Shown here in pieces: positions 18,777 to 30,365 of a stretch of DNA of 64,000 nucleotides (the first letter of the stretch is position 1; each line of letters starts with the position of its first letter). A program made the translations under genes and the position numbers. Below the pieces are notes generated by a model. That model ran no database searches. It had not been told where the DNA came from and was given only the letters and a program-made list of their open reading frames with translations. Source of the stretch: Marinobacter sp. LQ44 (GTDB lineage: Bacteria; Pseudomonadota; Gammaproteobacteria; Pseudomonadales; Oleiphilaceae); NCBI RefSeq assembly GCF_001447155.2, contig NZ_CP014754.1, positions 3,782,001 through 3,846,000 of the forward strand, read 5' to 3'.

Positions 18777-20465
18777 CTACTTCTTCAACCCCATCTCCTC
18801 AATCGAAATCTCCCGCATCTTGAACTTCTGAATCTTCCCGGTCACGGTCATCGGGAAGGCATCCACAAACTTGTAGTTCTTGGGGATTTTGAAGTGGGCG
18901 ATTTTGCCTTTGCAGAAGGCCTGCAAGTCCTCACCGGTCACCGGGTTTGTGTCTGGGCGCAGTTTTACCCAGGCAATCAGTTCTTCGCCGTATTTTTCAT
19001 CGGGTATGCCGGTTACCTGCACGTCTTCGATGGCGGGGTGGGTGTAGAGGAATTCTTCGATTTCTTTCGGGTAGATGTTCTCGCCGCCGCGAATCACCAT
19101 ATCTTTGATGCGGCCGACGATCTGGATGTAGCCGTCTTCGTCCATGGTGGCCAGGTCGCCGGTGTGCATCCAGCCGCCGTCGTCTATGGCTTCACGGGTT
19201 TTCTCTTCGTTGTTCCAGTACTTCAGCATCACGCTGTAGCCACGGGTGCAGAGTTCGCCAATTTCGCCACGGGGCACCACGTTGCCGGTGCCGGGGTCGA
19301 CAATCTTGGTTTCCAGGTGGGGCTGTGTTCGGCCAACGGTGGTGACCTGTTTCTCGAACGGGTCTTCGGAGCTGGTCTGGGTGGAGACCGGGCTGGTTTC
19401 GGTCATGCCATAGGCAATCTGCACTTCTTTCATGTTCATCTTGCCGTTGACCTTTTTCATCACTTCCGCCGGGCAGATGGAGCCGGCCATGATGCCGGTG
19501 CGCAGGCTAGAGAGGTCGTAGCTGTCAAACTCCGGGTCGGCCAGTTCGGCAATGAACATGGTGGGTACGCCGTACAGGGCGGTGGCTTTTTCCTGGTGCA
19601 CGGCCTGCAGCACGGTTTTGGGGTCGAAGCCTTCGCCCGGGTAGATCATGGCGGTGCCGTGGGTAATGCAGCCCAGGTTGCCCATCACCATGCCGAAGCA
19701 GTGGTACAGGGGCACCGGGATAACCAGGCGGTCGTGCTCGGTCAGGCGCTGGCTTTCACCCACAAAGTAGCCGTTGTTGAGGATGTTGTGGTGGGTGAGG
19801 GTGGCGCCTTTGGGGTTGCCGGTGGTGCCGGAGGTGAACTGGATGTTGATGGGGTCATCAAACTGCAGTTCGCTCTGGCGTTGGCTGAGATCGGCTTCGG
19901 AAACGTCACCGGCAAAACCGATGAACTCTTTCCAGGTCCACATGCCGTCGTGCTTGTCTGAGTGCATGTTGATCACGGCGCGTAGGTCTGGCAGGTGATC
20001 GGCTTTGAGTTTGCCGGGGGCGCTGCGTTTCAGCTCTGGGGCCAGCTCGTAGAGCATTTCCCGGTAGTTGGAGGCTTTGAAGCTGTCTGCGGTCACCAGG
20101 GTGGTGATGCCGGCCAGATTGAGGGCGTATTGCAGTTCGTGCACGCCGTAGGCCGGGTTGATGTTCACCAGGATGGCGCCCACTTTGGCGGTGGCGAACT
20201 GGGTAACGGTCCACTCGTAACGGTTGGGGGACCAGATGCCGACCCGGTCGCCGCGTTTGACGCCGATGGCCATAAAGGCCCGGGCGGCTTCGTTGACCTT
20301 TTCAACGAACTCTTTGTAAGTCCAGCGGATGTCCTGGTGCAGACACACCAGGGCGTCGTTGTTGGGGAATTTTTCGGCGGTTTGGTCGAGCATGTCGCCG
20401 ATGGTCATGCCCAGTAGCGGCTTGTCGGCGGTGCTGCTGGTGTAGCTTGGGAGAGTCTTGCTCAT
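18777..20465 (-). CDS. AMP-forming acyl-CoA synthetase
   Basis: A 562-residue ANL-family enzyme that activates a carboxylic acid to its CoA thioester with ATP. Motifs in order: [16 protein letters not shown] (P-loop), [25 protein letters not shown], and the C-terminal catalytic-lysine region [14 protein letters not shown] place the start at 20465 ([10 protein letters not shown]), with GGAGG upstream. As the last gene of the liu cluster it may activate isovalerate or other branched or medium-chain acids, but the sequence does not fix chain length. The terminator beyond it has been split by IS1182. Confidence 0.88.
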   Translation of the reverse strand: MSKTLPSYTSSTADKPLLGMTIGDMLDQTAEKFPNNDALVCLHQDIRWTYKEFVEKVNEAARAFMAIGVKRGDRVGIWSPNRYEWTVTQFATAKVGAILVNINPAYGVHELQYALNLAGITTLVTADSFKASNYREMLYELAPELKRSAPGKLKADHLPDLRAVINMHSDKHDGMWTWKEFIGFAGDVSEADLSQRQSELQFDDPINIQFTSGTTGNPKGATLTHHNILNNGYFVGESQRLTEHDRLVIPVPLYHCFGMVMGNLGCITHGTAMIYPGEGFDPKTVLQAVHQEKATALYGVPTMFIAELADPEFDSYDLSSLRTGIMAGSICPAEVMKKVNGKMNMKEVQIAYGMTETSPVSTQTSSEDPFEKQVTTVGRTQPHLETKIVDPGTGNVVPRGEIGELCTRGYSVMLKYWNNEEKTREAIDDGGWMHTGDLATMDEDGYIQIVGRIKDMVIRGGENIYPKEIEEFLYTHPAIEDVQVTGIPDEKYGEELIAWVKLRPDTNPVTGEDLQAFCKGKIAHFKIPKNYKFVDAFPMTVTGKIQKFKMREISIEEMGLKK

Positions 20466-20518
20466 GTCTCTGCCTCCATTTGTTTTTGTAATTGAGGGCT
20501 GGCAAGTCAATGCACTTG

Positions 20519-21094
20519 CTAGCGACTCTGGCGGTGGTATTCCGGGTTGGGTTGCATGTCGCTGGCGATGGCCACGCGGTTACTCATGTTGTAAAAGCCG
20601 ATCAGGTTGCTCAAGTCCCAGATGCCCCGGTCGCTCAGGCCGGCGCCTCGCAGGGCTTGGGTGTGTTCTTCGGTCACCAGGGCGGGTGTGCGGGTGAGCA
20701 GGGAGGCGAAATCGAGCATGGCCCGCTGGCGTTGGTCGAGTTTGGCGCTGCGGTAGTTCATCACCATGTGTTCGCCCAGGACCGGGTCGTCGCTCAGTAC
20801 CCGCACGGCGGCGCCGTGGGCGACCAGGCAGTAGAAGCATTTGTTCTCTGAGGAGACCACAACGGCGACCATTTCCCGCTCGAGTTTGTTGAGTTCGCTT
20901 TCGCCGAGCATGAGTGCGTTGTAGAGGCGGGTGAAGCCTTCTAGCTGTTTTAGGTTGTGGCTGTAGGCGGTGAGTACGTTGGGGATCATGCCGAGTTTTT
21001 CCTGGCAGATCTGGAAGTACTTTTGGGTGTCTTCGGGCATGTCGCTGATCTCCGGGATGGGGAGATCCAGGGCCACTACGTTTTTGTTGCTCAT
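20519..21094 (-). CDS. Carboxymuconolactone decarboxylase/AhpD-like peroxidase-related protein
   Basis: A 191-residue all-helical protein of the CMD/AhpD family, close to the uncharacterised peroxidase-related group. The diagnostic pair of cysteines is in [17 protein letters not shown], followed by the helix ending in a conserved histidine. The start at 21094 has AGGAG upstream; a longer frame reaches into a repeat and is rejected. It sits between liuE and the acyl-CoA synthetase. A role in redox protection is possible but not shown. Confidence 0.8.
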   Translation of the reverse strand: MSNKNVVALDLPIPEISDMPEDTQKYFQICQEKLGMIPNVLTAYSHNLKQLEGFTRLYNALMLGESELNKLEREMVAVVVSSENKCFYCLVAHGAAVRVLSDDPVLGEHMVMNYRSAKLDQRQRAMLDFASLLTRTPALVTEEHTQALRGAGLSDRGIWDLSNLIGFYNMSNRVAIASDMQPNPEYHRQSR

Positions 21095-21126
21095 TTTTGG
21101 GCTCCTAGCCTGCTTGATTCTGTGTG

Positions 21127-21234
21127 GTGGAGGGCGGGTACTCCTTCCCGGGACACGCTGTGAATACGTCCTTGTACGCTTGACTGCAGCATCCATGCTG
21201 CAGACAGTCCCGGGAAGGAGTACCCGCCCTCCAC
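21127..21234. repeat. Structured intergenic repeat, family 2, copy 1
   Basis: A perfect 28-bp inverted repeat (21127-21154 with 21207-21234; arms begin GTGGAGGGCGGGTACT) encloses 52 nt that hold two smaller hairpins: TAC-GTCC-TTGTA near 21166-21177, and CTGCAGCATCCATGCTGCAG around 21184-21203. The layout suggests a three-way junction. A diverged relative lies at 26602-26703. Its place just before liuE's stop (minus strand) may influence the distal operon genes. Confidence 0.75.
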
Positions 21235-21239
21235 TTCAA

Positions 21240-22148
21240 TCATTGGCAGTTTCCGCCTAATGCATGGCCGACTTTTGAGCCGTTGTGGCGGTTCAGTTGG
21301 CTGCTGATCCAGTCGCCGGTGGCGACCAGTTTGTTCAGATCCACGCCGGTGTTGATGCCTAGGCCGTTAAGCAGGTATAGCACGTCTTCTGTGGCGACGT
21401 TGCCGGAGGCGCCTTTGGCGTAGGGGCAGCCGCCGAGGCCGGCGACGGAGGCGTCGATGATCGAGACGCCTTCTTCCAGAACGGCGTAGAGGTTAGCCAG
21501 GGCCTGGCCGTAGGTGTCGTGGAAGTGCGCGGCCAGTTTGTCCATGGGTACGTGGGCGGCGACGGCTTCGAGCATGCGTTTGGCTTTTAGCGGGGTGCCC
21601 ACGCCGATGGTGTCGCCCAGGGAGATTTCGTGGCAGCCCATGTCGTACAGGGCTTTGGCCACGGTGGCGACTTGTGCCGGGGCGATGTCGCCTTCGTAGG
21701 GGCAGCCCATCACGGTGGACACGTAGCCGCGCACGGGGATGTCGTGTTTTCGGGCTTCTTCCAGCACCGGGGCGAAGCGTTCCAGGCTTTCGGCGATGGT
21801 GCAGTTGATGTTCTTTTTAGTGAAGCTTTCGGAGGCGGCGCCGAATACGGCAACTTCATCTGCTTTCGCGGCCAGGGCACCCTCGAGGCCTTTCAGGTTC
21901 GGGGTGAGGGCGGAGTAGCGTACGCCGGGTTTGCGGGTGATGCCGGCCATCACGTCGGCGGCGTCGGCCATTTGTGGCACCCATTTGGGCGACACAAAGC
22001 TGGCGGCTTCGATGTGGCTCAGGCCGCAGTCGGCCAGTCGGTCGATCAGGCCGGTTTTGATGGCGGTGGCGATCACCGCGCCGGGCTCGTTCTGCAGGCC
22101 GTCCCGGGGGCTCATCTCAACCAGGCGCACCTGTTTTGGAAAGGCCAT
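21240..22148 (-). CDS. liuE: Hydroxymethylglutaryl-CoA lyase
   Basis: A 302-residue HMGL-type TIM-barrel enzyme that splits HMG-CoA into acetoacetate and acetyl-CoA, the last step of leucine breakdown. It starts [17 protein letters not shown] with the catalytic Arg-Asp pair, has [12 protein letters not shown] (metal-binding His), and [19 protein letters not shown], where the cysteine is the conserved active-site residue. Its ATG overlaps the liuD stop by one base (TGATG), so the two are translationally coupled. Confidence 0.93.
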   Translation of the reverse strand: MAFPKQVRLVEMSPRDGLQNEPGAVIATAIKTGLIDRLADCGLSHIEAASFVSPKWVPQMADAADVMAGITRKPGVRYSALTPNLKGLEGALAAKADEVAVFGAASESFTKKNINCTIAESLERFAPVLEEARKHDIPVRGYVSTVMGCPYEGDIAPAQVATVAKALYDMGCHEISLGDTIGVGTPLKAKRMLEAVAAHVPMDKLAAHFHDTYGQALANLYAVLEEGVSIIDASVAGLGGCPYAKGASGNVATEDVLYLLNGLGINTGVDLNKLVATGDWISSQLNRHNGSKVGHALGGNCQ

Positions 22149-24142
22149 CAGCCGGCCTCCTCTTCGGTGACTTCGATGGCGATCAGTTCGGCACCTTCAG
22201 ACACCTGGTCGCCTTCGGCGAAGAAGATCTCGGTGACTACGCCGTCGGCGGGGGCTTTGATGGCGTGTTCCATTTTCATGGCTTCCATGATCACCAGGCT
22301 CTGGCCCGCTTTAACCTTGTCGCCGACTTTCGCTTGCACCGCCACAATGGCGCCGTTCATGGGTGCGGCCAGGCTGCCTTCGCCGGCCATTTCTTCAAAG
22401 CCGTAGCTCTCTTTGTAGAGGGTGCAGTTGAAGGTGTCGCCTTCGTAGAAGAGCACCAGCTGGTCGTTGTGCAGGTTGCCGTGAACGCTGATGCGATGGC
22501 CGTTAATCACCGCCTGCAGGTAGTCGTCATCCAGGCGCATGGTGAGGTTGTACACGCTGCCGCCCACGTACACCTGGTAGCGGTCGTCCCGCTCCAGAAT
22601 TTTCAGGTCGTGTATGTCGTCGCCTACCTGTAACTGCAGCGGCTGGGCGTATTCGGAGTTCATGCGCCAGCTGTTCTGGCGGGCGAAGGGCGACCAGGGG
22701 TCTGTGCTGATCACTTCCCGGGATTTGCGTTGTTCCAGCACAAATCCGGCGGCTAGCACCAGGGCCTTGTGGGTGTCCAGCCTGGATTTCGGGAACAGCA
22801 GTTCCCGGTGGTCGTCTATGAAACCGGTGGTCAGGTCCGCTTCCCGGAACGGCTGGGCGTCGGCCAGGGCGTGCAGGAAGCGGATATTGGTTTTCACGCC
22901 GGCAATGCGGTAATGCTCCAGGGCCTGGACCATGCGGTTGATGGCCTGGTCCCGGGTTTCATCCCACACGATGAGTTTGGCGATCATCGGGTCGTAGTGG
23001 ATGCTGATGTCGTCGCCCTCGGTGACGCCGGTATCCACCCGCACGTGGGCGCTTTCATCCGGGGTGCTCAGGTAGCGCAGGTTGCCGGTGGCGGGCAGGA
23101 AGTCCTGGTCCGGGTCTTCGGCGTAGATGCGCGCTTCCAGGGCGTGGCCCCGGGTTTTGACCTGGGATTGCTCCAACGGCAGGGGCTCGCCCCAGGCCAC
23201 TTTCAGCTGCCATTCCACCAGATCCTGGCCGGTGACCATTTCGGTGACCGGGTGTTCCACCTGCAGGCGGGTGTTCATTTCCATGAAGAAGAAGGAGCCG
23301 TCTACGTCGTAGAGGAATTCCACGGTGCCGGCGCCCACGTAGTTGATGGCCTGGGCGGCTTTAACGGCGGCTTCGCCCATGGCTTTGCGGGTTTCCTCAC
23401 TCAGGCCCGGCGCCGGGGCTTCTTCCAGCACTTTCTGGTGGCGGCGCTGCACCGAGCAGTCTCGTTCCGCCAGGTACACGCCTTTTCCGCTCTGGTCGCA
23501 GAACACCTGGATTTCCACGTGCCGTGGCTGGGTCAGGTAGCGTTCGATGAGCATGTCCGGGTTGCCGAAGGCGTTCTTCGATTCCCGTTTGGCGGCGGCC
23601 AGGGCGTCGTCGAAGTCTTCCATGCGTTCCACCACCCGCATGCCTTTGCCGCCGCCACCGGCGACGGCTTTCAGCAGCAGCGGGAAGCCGCATTTCTCGG
23701 CCTCCTGGCGCAGAGTGTCCGGAGACTGGTCGTCGCCGTGGTAGCCGGGCACCAGGGGCACGCCGGCTTTTTCCATAATGGCCTTGGCGGCGGATTTTGA
23801 GCCCATGGCAGCGATGGCCGAGGAGGGCGGGCCGATGAACACGATGTTGTTGGCTTCGCAGGCTTCGGCGAACTGGGTGTTCTCAGACAGGAAGCCGTAA
23901 CCGGGATGGATGGCCTGGGCGCCGCTTTCTTTGGCAATTTCGATGATCTTGTCGGCTTTCAGGTAGCTCTCGGAGCTGGGGGCCGGGCCAATGTGGAAGG
24001 CTTCGTCTGCCATGGCCACATGCCGGGCGTCTGCGTCGGCATCGGAATACACGGCAACGCAGCGGATGCCCATGCGATGGGCGGTATGTATGATCCGGCA
24101 GGCGATTTCGCCGCGGTTGGCGATGAGTATCTTACTGAACAT
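22148..24142 (-). CDS. liuD: Methylcrotonyl-CoA carboxylase, biotin-carrying alpha subunit
   Basis: A 664-residue subunit with an ATP-grasp biotin carboxylase (about residues 1-450: [51 protein letters not shown]) and a C-terminal biotinyl domain with the lysine in [15 protein letters not shown]. It carboxylates biotin for the beta subunit LiuB, converting 3-methylcrotonyl-CoA to 3-methylglutaconyl-CoA. Geranyl-CoA carboxylase (AtuF) is a close relative, but the liu neighbours favour this call. Confidence 0.93.
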   Translation of the reverse strand: MFSKILIANRGEIACRIIHTAHRMGIRCVAVYSDADADARHVAMADEAFHIGPAPSSESYLKADKIIEIAKESGAQAIHPGYGFLSENTQFAEACEANNIVFIGPPSSAIAAMGSKSAAKAIMEKAGVPLVPGYHGDDQSPDTLRQEAEKCGFPLLLKAVAGGGGKGMRVVERMEDFDDALAAAKRESKNAFGNPDMLIERYLTQPRHVEIQVFCDQSGKGVYLAERDCSVQRRHQKVLEEAPAPGLSEETRKAMGEAAVKAAQAINYVGAGTVEFLYDVDGSFFFMEMNTRLQVEHPVTEMVTGQDLVEWQLKVAWGEPLPLEQSQVKTRGHALEARIYAEDPDQDFLPATGNLRYLSTPDESAHVRVDTGVTEGDDISIHYDPMIAKLIVWDETRDQAINRMVQALEHYRIAGVKTNIRFLHALADAQPFREADLTTGFIDDHRELLFPKSRLDTHKALVLAAGFVLEQRKSREVISTDPWSPFARQNSWRMNSEYAQPLQLQVGDDIHDLKILERDDRYQVYVGGSVYNLTMRLDDDYLQAVINGHRISVHGNLHNDQLVLFYEGDTFNCTLYKESYGFEEMAGEGSLAAPMNGAIVAVQAKVGDKVKAGQSLVIMEAMKMEHAIKAPADGVVTEIFFAEGDQVSEGAELIAIEVTEEEAG

Positions 24143-24144
24143 TA

Positions 24145-24948
24145 TTATTCCTCCGGAACCCAGTTGGCCTTGCGTTTGTTCAGGAACGCGTTGAGCCCTT
24201 CCTGACCTTCTTCACCCACCCGGATGTCCGCGATGCGTTGTGCCGTGTCGTCGATCACGTCCTGGCTGATCACCTTGTGGCTGACGGCGAATACCAGATC
24301 TTTGGCGGCTTTCATGGCTTCTGGCCCGTTGAGGGCAAGCTGCAAAAGCAGTTCGTCGCAGCGGCGTTCCATGGCGTTTTCGTCTTCACACACTTCATGC
24401 ACCAGGCCGAAGTGCTCGGCTTGCCGGGCGGTGAAGACTTCGGCGCTGATAAAGTAGCGCCGGGCCTGGCGCTCGCCGATGGCGCGTACCACGTAGGGGC
24501 TGATCACGGCGGGAATCAGGCCGAGTTTGACTTCGCTCAGGCAGAAGCTGGCCTTGTCGGTAGCCAGTACGATGTCGCAGCAGGCGGCCAGGCCAACGGC
24601 GCCTCCGAAGGCGGCACCCTGTACCAAAGCAATCACCGGCTTGGACAGGTGGTTCAGCACGTTCATCAGCCGCGCCAGTTGCCGCGAGTCGTCCAGGTTT
24701 TCCTGGCGGCTGTTGTCGGCCATGCGGCGCATCCAGCCGAGATCGGCACCGGCGGAGAAGTGCTTGCCTTCGGAGCGCAGGATCACGATGTGGGTGTTGT
24801 TGTCTGCGTCTACCTGTTCCAGCGCCTTGATCAGTTGCTGGATGATCACATCATCAAAGGCGTTGCGTTTGTCCGGGCGGTTGAGGACCACTTCGGTGAC
24901 ACCCTTGGTGCGGTGATTGAGGCGAACCGCTGGTTCCTGATCGGTCAT
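24145..24948 (-). CDS. liuC: Methylglutaconyl-CoA hydratase (enoyl-CoA hydratase family)
   Basis: A 267-residue crotonase-fold enzyme that hydrates 3-methylglutaconyl-CoA to HMG-CoA. The oxyanion-hole segments are GKHFSAGADLGWM and QGAAFGGAVGLAACCDIV; the acid/base region is CLSEVKLGLIPAVISPYV. I set the start at 24948 (MTDQEPAV) because GGAGG in ATGGAGGACATC precedes it; the longer frame runs into liuB. It lies between liuB and liuD with only a few bases on either side. Confidence 0.92.
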   Translation of the reverse strand: MTDQEPAVRLNHRTKGVTEVVLNRPDKRNAFDDVIIQQLIKALEQVDADNNTHIVILRSEGKHFSAGADLGWMRRMADNSRQENLDDSRQLARLMNVLNHLSKPVIALVQGAAFGGAVGLAACCDIVLATDKASFCLSEVKLGLIPAVISPYVVRAIGERQARRYFISAEVFTARQAEHFGLVHEVCEDENAMERRCDELLLQLALNGPEAMKAAKDLVFAVSHKVISQDVIDDTAQRIADIRVGEEGQEGLNAFLNKRKANWVPEE

Positions 24949-24962
24949 GGCGATGTCCTCCA

Positions 24963-26570
<1,608 letters not shown>

Positions 26571-26601
26571 TTGTTCTCGTCCCATTATTTGGGGGCGCGG
26601 T

Positions 26602-26757
26602 GTTGGCAGGATGCCCTTCCGGAAACCGCTACGAGCACATCCATGTGCGCTTCTCTCAGGCCATCCTTGGCCTTCGAAATTTCCGGAAGGACATCCCGCC
26701 AACCCCTCGGCATGCTTTGGGTGCGGGATTCTCGGAAAGGACACCCCGCCAAACCCT
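26602..26757. repeat. Structured intergenic repeat, family 2, copy 2
   Basis: Inverted arms of 24 bp with two mismatches (26602-26625 and 26680-26703; arms begin GTTGGCAGGATG) enclose two small hairpins, GCACATCCATGTGC and AGGCCATCCTTGGCCT. The layout equals that at 21127-21234 although the stems differ in sequence. A further degenerate arm (CGGAAAGGACACCCCGCC) follows at about 26734-26751. It fills the liuA-liuB gap. Confidence 0.65.
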
Positions 26758-26791
26758 CGTCCAACCTCTTCAGTGGATTCGTCGGGGGCGC

Positions 26792-27958
26792 TTACTTGTT
26801 CAGGAACAGCTCCCGCCCGATCAGCATCCGCCGAATCTCAGACGTGCCCGCGCCGATTTCATACAGTTTGGCGTCTCGCAGCAGGCGGCCTGTGGGGTAT
26901 TCGTTGATGTAGCCGTTGCCACCGAGCAGCTGGATGGCGTCCAGGGCGATTTTGGTGGCCATTTCGGCGGAGTAGAGGATGGCGCCGGCGGCGTCTTTGC
27001 GGGTGGTTTCGCCGCGGTCGGCGGACATGGCGACCATGTAGACGTAGGATTTGGCGGTGTTCATCCAGGTGTACATGTCGGCGACTTTGCCCTGTACCAG
27101 TTCGAATTCGCCGATGGCCTGGCCGAATTGTTTGCGTTCGCGGATGTAGGGTACGACCACGTCCATGGCGGCTTGCATGATGCCCAGCGGGCCGCCGGAG
27201 AGGACGAGGCGTTCGTAGTCGAGGCCGCTCATGAGAACGCGGGCACCGTTGCCTTCGCCGCCGAGGACGTTTTCTTTGGGTACTTTGCAGTCTTCGAACA
27301 CCAGTTCGCAGGTGTTGGAGCCGCGCATGCCGAGTTTGTCGAGTTTCTGGTGGCGGCTGAAGCCGGGGTAGTCGCGTTCTACGATGAAGGCGGTGACGCC
27401 TTTGGAGCCGGCTTTGACGTCGGTTTTGGCGTAGATCACGTAGGTGTGGGCGTCCGGGCCGTTGGTGATCCACATTTTGTTGCCGTTGAGGACGTAGTGG
27501 TCGCCTTCGTCACGGGCACTGAGTTTCATGGAGATGACGTCGGAGCCGGCGTTGGGCTCAGACATGGCGAGGGCGCCGATGTGTTCGCCGCTGATGAGTT
27601 TGGGCAGGTACTTCTGTTTCTGTTCTTCGGTGCCGTTGCGGTGAATCTGGTTTACACACAGGTTGGAGTGGGCGCCGTAAGACAAGCCAACGGAGGCGGA
27701 GGCGCGGCTGATTTCTTCCATGGCGATGACGTGCGCCAGGTAGCCCATGTCTGAGCCGCCGTATTGTTCGCCCACGGTGATACCCAGCAGGCCCATGTCG
27801 CCCATTTTTCGCCACAGGTCCATGGGGAACTCGTTGTTGCGGTCGATCTCTTCAGCGCGCGGTGCGATTTCAGCGGCGGCGAAGCCGTTGATCTGTTCGC
27901 GCAGCATGTCGAGGGTTTCGCCGAGACCGAAATTGAGTTCTGAGTATTGTGATTTCAT
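26792..27958 (-). CDS. liuA: Isovaleryl-CoA dehydrogenase
   Basis: A 388-residue flavin-dependent acyl-CoA dehydrogenase, first enzyme after leucine transamination and decarboxylation. It carries the MTEPNAGSD-type motif as [17 protein letters not shown], the [10 protein letters not shown] segment and the C-terminal [20 protein letters not shown]. Its position as first structural gene after liuR and before liuB assigns it within the large family. AGGTAG precedes the ATG. Confidence 0.92.
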   Translation of the reverse strand: MKSQYSELNFGLGETLDMLREQINGFAAAEIAPRAEEIDRNNEFPMDLWRKMGDMGLLGITVGEQYGGSDMGYLAHVIAMEEISRASASVGLSYGAHSNLCVNQIHRNGTEEQKQKYLPKLISGEHIGALAMSEPNAGSDVISMKLSARDEGDHYVLNGNKMWITNGPDAHTYVIYAKTDVKAGSKGVTAFIVERDYPGFSRHQKLDKLGMRGSNTCELVFEDCKVPKENVLGGEGNGARVLMSGLDYERLVLSGGPLGIMQAAMDVVVPYIRERKQFGQAIGEFELVQGKVADMYTWMNTAKSYVYMVAMSADRGETTRKDAAGAILYSAEMATKIALDAIQLLGGNGYINEYPTGRLLRDAKLYEIGAGTSEIRRMLIGRELFLNK

Positions 27959-28007
27959 CGTTGGCTACCTTGTTGTTCTTGAATTGGGTCTGTGTGCTTC
28001 GTCACGC

Positions 28008-28451
28008 TCAGGTGACGGTTTGTTTGGATGCTTTTTGCCCTGCGTCCTGTTGTTTCTTTTTCTTCTGCAGCTCTTCAAGTGCTTCGCGGCATCGGGTTTC
28101 GGCGGTTTCAATTTCCATCTCCGCCTGGGCGATGTCGTTTTTCTGTTGTTCGAGCTGGGCGCGCCTGTCGGCGAGGATTTCCAGCATCTTCAAAAGCTGT
28201 TTTTCGTTACCGGTGAGGGTTTCGTCCCACAGGTCGAACAGTTCCCTGGTTTCTGCCAGGGAGAAGCCCATGCGCTTGCCCCGGAGAATGAGCTTTAACC
28301 GAACCCGGTCTTTGGTGCTGAAGATCCGGGTTTGGCCCCTTCGGGTGGGCTTGAGCAGGCCCTGATCCTCGTAGAATCGGATGCTTCGGGTTGTCACGTC
28401 GAACTCCTGGGAGAGCTCGCTGATGCTGAAGGTTCTTTTTTCGTTCATCAC
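28008..28451 (-). CDS. liuR: MerR-family regulator of the liu cluster
   Basis: A 147-residue regulator. The MerR winged helix (FSISELSQEFDVTTRSIRFYEDQGLLKPTRRGQTRIFSTKDRVRL) is followed by a coiled-coil dimerisation helix (EKQLLKMLEILADRRAQLEQQKNDI) and no cysteine-based metal site. The protein lies directly upstream of liuA on the same strand, the usual place for LiuR, which represses branched-chain catabolism genes. The C-terminus is Lys/Gln-rich. Confidence 0.9.
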   Translation of the reverse strand: MMNEKRTFSISELSQEFDVTTRSIRFYEDQGLLKPTRRGQTRIFSTKDRVRLKLILRGKRMGFSLAETRELFDLWDETLTGNEKQLLKMLEILADRRAQLEQQKNDIAQAEMEIETAETRCREALEELQKKKKQQDAGQKASKQTVT

Positions 28452-28482
28452 GATTTCCTTTTTAGACCAAGGTTAGATAAAG

Positions 28483-28498
28483 TTTACGTAAACGTAAA
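28483..28498. promoter_or_regulatory. Candidate LiuR operator
   Basis: TTTACGTAAACGTAAA lies 32 nt upstream of the liuR start and 52 nt before the divergent small ORF. It is built from overlapping ACGT-centred half sites and resembles operators described for MerR-type LiuR regulators. It could control liuR-liuA leftward and the acyl-CoA dehydrogenase rightward. Confidence 0.55.
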
Positions 28499-28549
28499 GT
28501 AGTTTTCGGGTCCGATTTTCAACAAATACAATCCTGAGAATAGGAGTGC

Positions 28550-28669
28550 ATGATGGAATTCAAGAATGTGGCGGCCATCGCCCCTGGCCTGTTCATGACT
28601 CCGATGATGGCCGGTATGCCGGAAGAAGTGCAGAACAGCCTGGCGGCGACACTGCCGTTCCCCAAGTGA
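28550..28669 (+). CDS. Small protein of 39 residues upstream of the acyl-CoA dehydrogenase
   Basis: An ATG-ATG start with AGGAG 3-6 nt upstream opens a 39-codon frame (MMEFKNVAAIAPGLFMTPMM ... LAATLPFPK, TGA at 28667-28669). The peptide is methionine- and alanine-rich, with a mildly hydrophobic centre and no charged cluster. GC-rich third positions agree with neighbouring genes. It lies directly in front of the acyl-CoA dehydrogenase in the same direction. I do not recognise a family. Confidence 0.5.
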   Translation: MMEFKNVAAIAPGLFMTPMMAGMPEEVQNSLAATLPFPK

Positions 28670-28749
28670 ATTGACGCAAACCACCCGTCACAAGCGGGTT
28701 CAGGCAACAGGATTCGCCACAAGCGAACCAACAATAACAGGTGAATGAT

Positions 28750-29898
28750 ATGACCAACCACGTCGATCAAGAAGAATTGGCCATGTTTCGGGAGTCGGTG
28801 ATCAAGGCTCTGGAAGCCGAGGTGAAACCGCACTACGAGGCCTGGGAGAAAAGCGGCATTGTGCCACGGGAGCTATGGAACACCCTGGGCAACGCCAGTT
28901 TACTGTGTGTCGACGTGCCGGAAGACTTCGGCGGCATTGGTGCGCCTTTCCAGTTTTCTGTGGTGGTGGGCGAAGAAATGGCCCGCATGGGCTTCGGGGC
29001 GTTGTCCACCAATGTGATGGTGCATTCCGACATCGTGGCGCCTTACCTCAGCCACATCGGCAACGAGGCCCAGCGCCAGCAATGGTTGCCAAAAATGGTC
29101 TCCGGCGAAGCCGTCGGCGCCATCGCCATGACCGAACCCGGCGCCGGCAGCGACCTGCAGGCCATGCGCACCAGTGCGGTAAAGGATGGTGACGATTACA
29201 TCCTCAACGGCTCCAAAACTTTCATCACCAACGGCCAGCACGCCGACATGGTAATCGTCGCCGCCAAAACCGACCCGAAAGCCGGCGCCCGGGGCATCAG
29301 TTTGTTCCTGGTGGACACCTCATTGCCGGGCTTCAGTAAAGGCCGCAACCTGGACAAAATCGGCCAGCACTCGGGTGATACCTCCGAACTGTTCTTCTCT
29401 GACATGCGCATTCCCTCATCGGCTTTGCTAGGCGAGGAAGGGCAGGGCTTCATGTACCTGATGCGGGAACTACCCCGCGAACGCCTGGTGATCGGCGCCT
29501 TGGGCGTTGCCGCCGCCCGAGGCTCTCTGGACCTGACCATTGCCTACGCCCAGGAGCGGGAACTGTTCGGCCAGAAACTCAGCCAGCTGCAAAACACCCG
29601 CTTCGAAATCGCCCGTATGGAGACGGACTACCGCATCAACAAGGCGTTTGTTGACCAGTGCATCCGCGAATACGAAGACGGCAAACTGGATGCGCCCACG
29701 GCGTCCATGGCCAAGTACAGCGCCACGGAGATGCAGTGCCGCGTGGCCGATGGTTGTTTGCAGTTATTTGGGGGCTACGGTTATACCACCGAATATCCGA
29801 TTTCCCGGAACTTTATCGATGCTCGGGTGCAGAGGATTTACGGCGGTACTTCAGAGGTGATGAAGGAGATTATTGCCCGTTCGGTACTTGGGCGCTGA
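28750..29898 (+). CDS. Acyl-CoA dehydrogenase
   Basis: A 382-residue flavoprotein that oxidises an acyl-CoA to the enoyl-CoA. Motifs: AIAMTEPGAGSDLQAMRTSA (substrate/FAD region), KTFITNGQHADMV, and the C-terminal RIYGGTSEVMKEIIARS. I prefer the ATG at 28750 with AGGTGA upstream; GTG at 28741 or ATG at 28744 are possible. It is divergent from liuR and followed by a thiolase after a long repeat. Chain-length preference cannot be read here. Confidence 0.88.
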   Translation: MTNHVDQEELAMFRESVIKALEAEVKPHYEAWEKSGIVPRELWNTLGNASLLCVDVPEDFGGIGAPFQFSVVVGEEMARMGFGALSTNVMVHSDIVAPYLSHIGNEAQRQQWLPKMVSGEAVGAIAMTEPGAGSDLQAMRTSAVKDGDDYILNGSKTFITNGQHADMVIVAAKTDPKAGARGISLFLVDTSLPGFSKGRNLDKIGQHSGDTSELFFSDMRIPSSALLGEEGQGFMYLMRELPRERLVIGALGVAAARGSLDLTIAYAQERELFGQKLSQLQNTRFEIARMETDYRINKAFVDQCIREYEDGKLDAPTASMAKYSATEMQCRVADGCLQLFGGYGYTTEYPISRNFIDARVQRIYGGTSEVMKEIIARSVLGR

Positions 29899-29906
29899 GG
29901 GGGCTG

Positions 29907-30308
29907 GCTTGGGCCCCCAGCCTTCCGGTTTGCGGGCGGGCTTGCGGGGTGGCTGTTGGATTTTTTTTGGAAAAACAACTCGCTTCGCTCAGACATCTTT
30001 TTCCGGCAAAAAATCCAACAACCACCCCGCGCCGACGGGCATTGGCGGGTAGTCGCTTGATAAAAACCGTTGTAGGTTTTGCGCTTAGAAAGGGAAAGGA
30101 TAGATTCAGTGCAACACTCACACTTACCCCAGGGTACTTTCTTTGTTTTTACCCTTGGCATTCCTGTACTGCACGTCGGTAGGGGGGTATGGGGTATTTT
30201 TCTGGCAGGGAAAAAGATGTCTGAGCGAAGCGAGTTGTTTTTCCCAGAAGAAAAATACCCCATACCCCGCGTACCCGCCCGCACACCCGAAAGGCTAGGA
30301 GCCCAAAC
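29907..30308 (+). repeat. Composite hairpin element, copy 1 (full, A then B)
   Basis: A 402-bp element. Its ends are ~40-bp imperfect inverted repeats (GCTTGGGCCCCCAGCC inward; the right end reads GTTTGGGCTCCTAGCC inward). Hairpin A is 29944-30030, hairpin B 30184-30268. Both have a long lower stem, an asymmetric internal bulge, an upper GGAAAAA/TTTTTCC stem and the same 22-nt loop (core CTCGCTTCGCTC), in opposite orientation. The 153-nt spacer holds hairpin AAAACC-N6-GGTTTT at 30063-30080. It separates acyl-CoA dehydrogenase and thiolase. Confidence 0.9.
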
Positions 30309-30365
30309 AAGACCGATTAACAAAACCAGAAAACCAATCAGATTCCGTTGAAGGAGAACAAAGCC

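Noticed and set aside
26571..26744. N-terminal extension of liuB
   Set aside because: The sequence is that of the family 2 repeat; known LiuB proteins begin near MTILQSKI.
30184..30268. Hairpins A and B as ordinary rho-independent terminators
   Set aside because: They have long bulged stems and 22-nt loops, occur within operons in either direction, and lack a T-run directly after the stem, though they could still affect transcription.
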